Part shown: positions 60,761 through 64,000 of the stretch, one piece after another
How the letters are laid out: each line of letters opens with the position of its first letter
Numbering within the stretch: position 1 is the stretch's first letter
Assembly (NCBI GenBank): GCA_036852015.1
Contig: JAANDG010000108.1
Coordinates: 1-64,000, forward strand
Length of the DNA stretch: 64,000 nt
Direction: 5' to 3'
Origin: Pelodera strongyloides
Lineage: Eukaryota; Nematoda; Chromadorea; Rhabditida; Rhabditidae
Translations under genes and position numbers: made by a program
Notes under the pieces: model-generated
What the model was told of the DNA's origin: nothing
Databases searched by the model: none
What the model saw: only the letters and a program-made list of their open reading frames with translations

Positions 60761-60785
60761 ATCGGTTTCACACGGCTAAGGAGCC

Positions 60786-61070
60786 CATGCTCATTGCACA
60801 GCAAACGATCGCGGGATTACAAGGCAGAAATGCTTCTGAAATAGTAAGCACCTTGTTTGAAATGTACAGGAAAAAAACACAAGCAGGTAACCGTTCAAAA
60901 CAAGAAAATATCAAGAAGAGTCGAAGAAATACAACAAAAAGGCTGCGTCCTGGGACTATAGATATGCTGGGATCGATAAGTATGTCCCCCACTTATGATC
61001 AACGTCCTTTTACAAGGAATATGCACCCCTCCGCCTCACAACACGCACAGATTGTCTCTTTATTTTAGTT
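60786..61070 (+). other. unassigned open frame next to the MALT1 start
   Basis: A plus-strand ATG at 60,786 opens a 94-codon frame (MLIAQQTIAGLQGRNASEIV, then Lys/Arg-rich) ending at TAG near 61,068. It starts 26 bp from the MALT1 start codon in divergent orientation. No family is recognised and no supporting splice site seen; it could be chance or a divergent short gene. Confidence 0.25.
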
Positions 61071-61111
61071 AGAAAAATCAATTTTGGCCGGCCGGAATCA
61101 GCTGGTGTAGT

Positions 61112-61563
61112 TTGTACATGGCAAAACGCCAGAAATACCGTACTTTTCGCTACGGATTTATTCTTGTCCCGCGACTGCGTACTTTATGTGTACCCGAAGG
61201 CGGAGTATCGTGTCTTTTGCACGATAACATACAAAGGACCCAGGCAAACAGACACACTGGAATCATAGATTTGATCACGGAATTGGCACATGAAAACTTC
61301 AAAACTGTTGTCTTTTTTGTTGTGCACTTTATTTGTGTTTTTCTTCATTCCATGTTCATGATAGTTATCTGAATAAGTAGTCTTTCATATTTGCTGGAAA
61401 ACCAATCGACACTTTTGTGCATATTCCTGAAAATATGCTCCTTCTCTGGAAAATAAACCACTCTAGTTATTCTCTCTTATTGGCCCAATTAATGAGATTA
61501 CATAGGTGCCACACAGCGCATCTAGTGTCCTTTCTTAAGGTATGTTCCCACGATTCATTTTTA
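61112..61563. other. intergenic with unassigned frames
   Basis: Plus-strand frames at 61,112-61,372 and 61,417-61,560 (the latter ends at a good donor, CTTAAG-GTATGT). They might be 5' exons of the right-edge gene, but the phase of the next exon does not fit directly. Confidence 0.25.
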
Positions 61564-61571
61564 GTGATTTG

Positions 61572-62292
61572 GGTGCTACTGCCGTTGGGGGGGGGGGGCA
61601 CCAAATTTTTTTTGAAGGGGTGCTCCGATCGGACTGAAACCTCACCCAGATGGATAACAGGCAACGCCGAATCGATCTACGCCATCAATATTATCAAATT
61701 ATCTATTTATTTTTTTTTCAAAATTTTTTTACAGCTCCAAAAAGGGTTCTGGTCACCCAATTTCGCTGAATAGTTAAAGCCAATGTTTTCTGTCTGTTTT
61801 CTATTTATTGATTTTCAAGTAAAGCCTAAGGCTTCGGTTCATGTTCAGAGTGGTAAGGAGAGGATGCATCGAGGGGCTTGTAGAGTGGAAAGGAAACGCA
61901 GTGTATGTTCATGACTGTGACCAGCCCTCAAAGTGCCTATTCTTTAAATTCTACTGATTGATTGTGGTTTACGACTAGCCGGGTGTACCCCTGAAGACGG
62001 AAAATCAATAAATAGATGATTTGACCGAACATTTTGGCTTAGATCGATTGTTAGTAATCAGTGTAGGGTCAGTTACCCCCTTGGGAAGAAGGTTCAGCGA
62101 AATTGGGTGACCAGAACCCTTTTTGGAGATGAAAAAATTTTGAAAAAAAAAATCAATAAATCGATAATTTGATAATACTGATAGCGTAGATCGATTCGGC
62201 ATGGCCTGTTATCCATCTGGGTGAAGTTTAAGCTCGATCGGCTAGCCCTTTACAAAAAAAATTTGGTGCCCCCCCCCAACGGCAGTAGCACC
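61572..62292. mobile_element. 721-bp foldback transposon with 8-bp target duplication
   Basis: Arms of about 200 bp (61,572-61,772 and 62,093-62,292) are inverted copies, starting GGTGCTACTGCCGTTGGGG and ending with its inverse. The flanks are an exact 8-bp direct repeat GTGATTTG (61,564-61,571 and 62,293-62,300). The arms differ by scattered substitutions and G-run length. No coding capacity. An 8-bp duplication suggests a hAT-like source, though the ends are not canonical hAT. Confidence 0.9.
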
Positions 62293-62300
62293 GTGATTTG

Positions 62301-62864
62301 TTTTGTTATCCTGTTAGTTGTTTTTTCGGGGCGCTACCATTACTTTCGCTGTGATTTGCCTTGAACCAGTAGTAGAGTATTATTCGTAATAGTCGTAAAG
62401 AGAGCCTATTTCTTGTTGGTCGTGCGCTAACCGCTCCACTCCTAACGAAACTGTTTCTATTATGCACCTTAACAAGAAGGCATGTGATAAAACCGTTTCT
62501 CTGTATTTGCCATTATAACGACTGTTTATAGATAACTATATACTTTACTGTTAATATAGAATGCTACAGTGCCTCTTACTGTGGTTTCTCTTCATCCTAC
62601 ATTACCATAATATCGTTACCATGTGAGGCCTCCAGACTCCAGAGAGGGCACGTAGCAGCACACATTTGTCTTGATGGATACCTTGTTATATTTTAAGACA
62701 CAGGATTTTAAAACGTGCTTGATATTATAGTTAGCTACACGGTTGTTTTTTTCATGGAATTTCTTCTCCTTTGATATTTTGTTGCGTTTCGGTATATTTC
62801 CTGAAACTCACATCATTTTCTCATTTTGTCATGGTTGTCAGATTATGTATCTTATTATTTGCAG
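62301..62864. other. intron or intergenic sequence
   Basis: AT-rich, no splice-bounded frame seen upstream of the first accepted exon of the right-edge gene. Confidence 0.4.
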
Positions 62865-63537
62865 GGTCTATTTGTCTATACCTCATACTTGCGATCGCCG
62901 ATCACCTTGATGTTGAACGATGGAACCGCCTGCTGCCACATCTTGTAGCTCTCATGTGGGCGGACTTGGAACCAATGGGTAAGGGTTTTTCATACACTCC
63001 ATAGGCCTACGATTGGTTTTAAATTTTGTATCTCTAGGCCCCAACAATATGAGTTTACTGAATGAGTCGTACCGCCTGCAGGTCATTTTATGTCTTTTTG
63101 TGAGGATAGTATAGCTTGTGGGATCTCCGTTTGCTAAGTTGTTATTAACTTTATATGGTCATATAGATCGTGTGATTGTGATTAGATCCATAACGACACC
63201 CATTACGGGCGAGCAAACTACCTATAGATCACGTTATAAAGTGATCTATCTTTATCCTTTATTATCCTCACCTCTACTACTATTTTTCTCTTCTGATAAT
63301 TATGTCCTTGTATTTCAGGTGCCGGTCGGAGAAGACACGTCGCAGTGCGACGGATTTTCTCCAGATTGATCCATCGAGCACATTTATTGCCAATTCAACG
63401 CATCAAATGGAAGAACTGCCGGAGAATTTCTTGGAAACGATCAGTCCCCAGCAGACTAATCAACCTTTCCATGAGACAAACGCTTCAAGCCCGCAGCTTG
63501 CTCCACTCGCGCCTATGAGCATAGGAACTGAGCAGAG
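62865..63537 (+). CDS. partial unrecognised gene entering the right edge
   Basis: Exon 62865-62978 follows TTATTTGCAG, and only one frame is open (HLDVERWNRLLPHLVALMW, then ADLEPM), with donor GTAAGG. The next exon starts at 63038 (GPNNMSLLNES). Two continuations are possible. With a donor at 63,069 (GTACCG) the third exon 63319-63537 reads CRSEKTRRSATDFLQID through 73 open codons to a GTACGT donor and continues past the window. With a donor at 63,082 (GTCATT) the protein stops at 63,369. The first is favoured by its long open frame. The protein family was not recognised; upstream exons are unknown. Confidence 0.45.
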
Positions 63538-64000
63538 GTACGTAATTAAATGTAGGACATAATTGGATGTTATAATTTTAAGTTTCCGATTTTCCTATCT
63601 TGCTCCGTAATATCCCTTGTGATTCGTTATTCTTGTATAGATTGTTTTGGAACTAAATGGTAGAATATTGATATGGCTTATCCTAATTTTATGAGCGTCT
63701 CGTAATATTGAATTTTCTCTGTGCAAATGCGAGTCGATGAATAGAAATCAATTTTTCGCCGCGCGCGCTTTATTGCTATTCCACACAGTAATCGTATTCG
63801 ATCGCCGTATTTTATTGGAAAATATTATTGACTTTCGATCAATCAGACTGCAGTTCTCTTTTTGAAGCGTGTATATTTAGACTTGTGCCATTTGCGTTTT
63901 TATTACTTTTTTTTAGCAATCCTAAGTTTTCGTTTCCAATGACGTCACTAATTTGTGTACTGGCTAGAATGTTCGTTATATGTTCTTATTTTAAATTTTA

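Overview
The window is nuclear DNA of an invertebrate animal: genes with many short exons, GT-AG introns, metazoan-only protein families and dense interspersed repeats. Several start codons lie directly behind a splice-acceptor-like TTTCAG/TTCTAG, as in lineages that trans-splice a leader (nematodes, for example). No marker fixes the taxon; nematode-like is a guess.

Left part (1-24,500). A 72-bp satellite fills 1-3,673 and runs off the left edge. It is followed by a GC-rich tRNA-related repeat. A rhodopsin-family neuropeptide-type GPCR lies on the minus strand at 5,691-10,412; its exon for the N-terminus and first helix was not found. The rest holds short inverted-repeat elements, GC-rich dispersed repeats and a head-to-head pair of identical tRNA-Val(AAC) genes at 16.2-16.5 kb.

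Centre (24,500-41,000). The complete glucosidase II beta-subunit gene (minus, 24,797-32,554, 15 exons, 539 aa) stands head to head with a plus-strand gene of 7 exons (37,202-40,309, 265 aa) that looks like mitochondrial ribosomal protein mS38 (AURKAIP1). A 3.85-kb DNA transposon with about 85-bp terminal inverted repeats and a perfect 9-bp target duplication sits between the two start sites.

Right part (41,000-64,000). Two minus-strand genes in a row: an L-fucokinase (FCSK-type, 45,975-52,272; 3' part of the kinase domain not found) and a complete MALT1-type paracaspase (54,326-60,760, 18 exons, 617 aa, death domain + Ig + paracaspase, catalytic His307 and Cys357). A 721-bp foldback element with an 8-bp target duplication follows, and an unrecognised plus-strand gene enters at the right edge.

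The genes do not form a pathway. Glucosidase II (ER glycan trimming) and fucokinase (GDP-fucose salvage) both serve glycosylation, but nothing in the layout suggests co-regulation. All exon models come from reading splice sites, frame continuity and family similarity by eye; no alignment was run.
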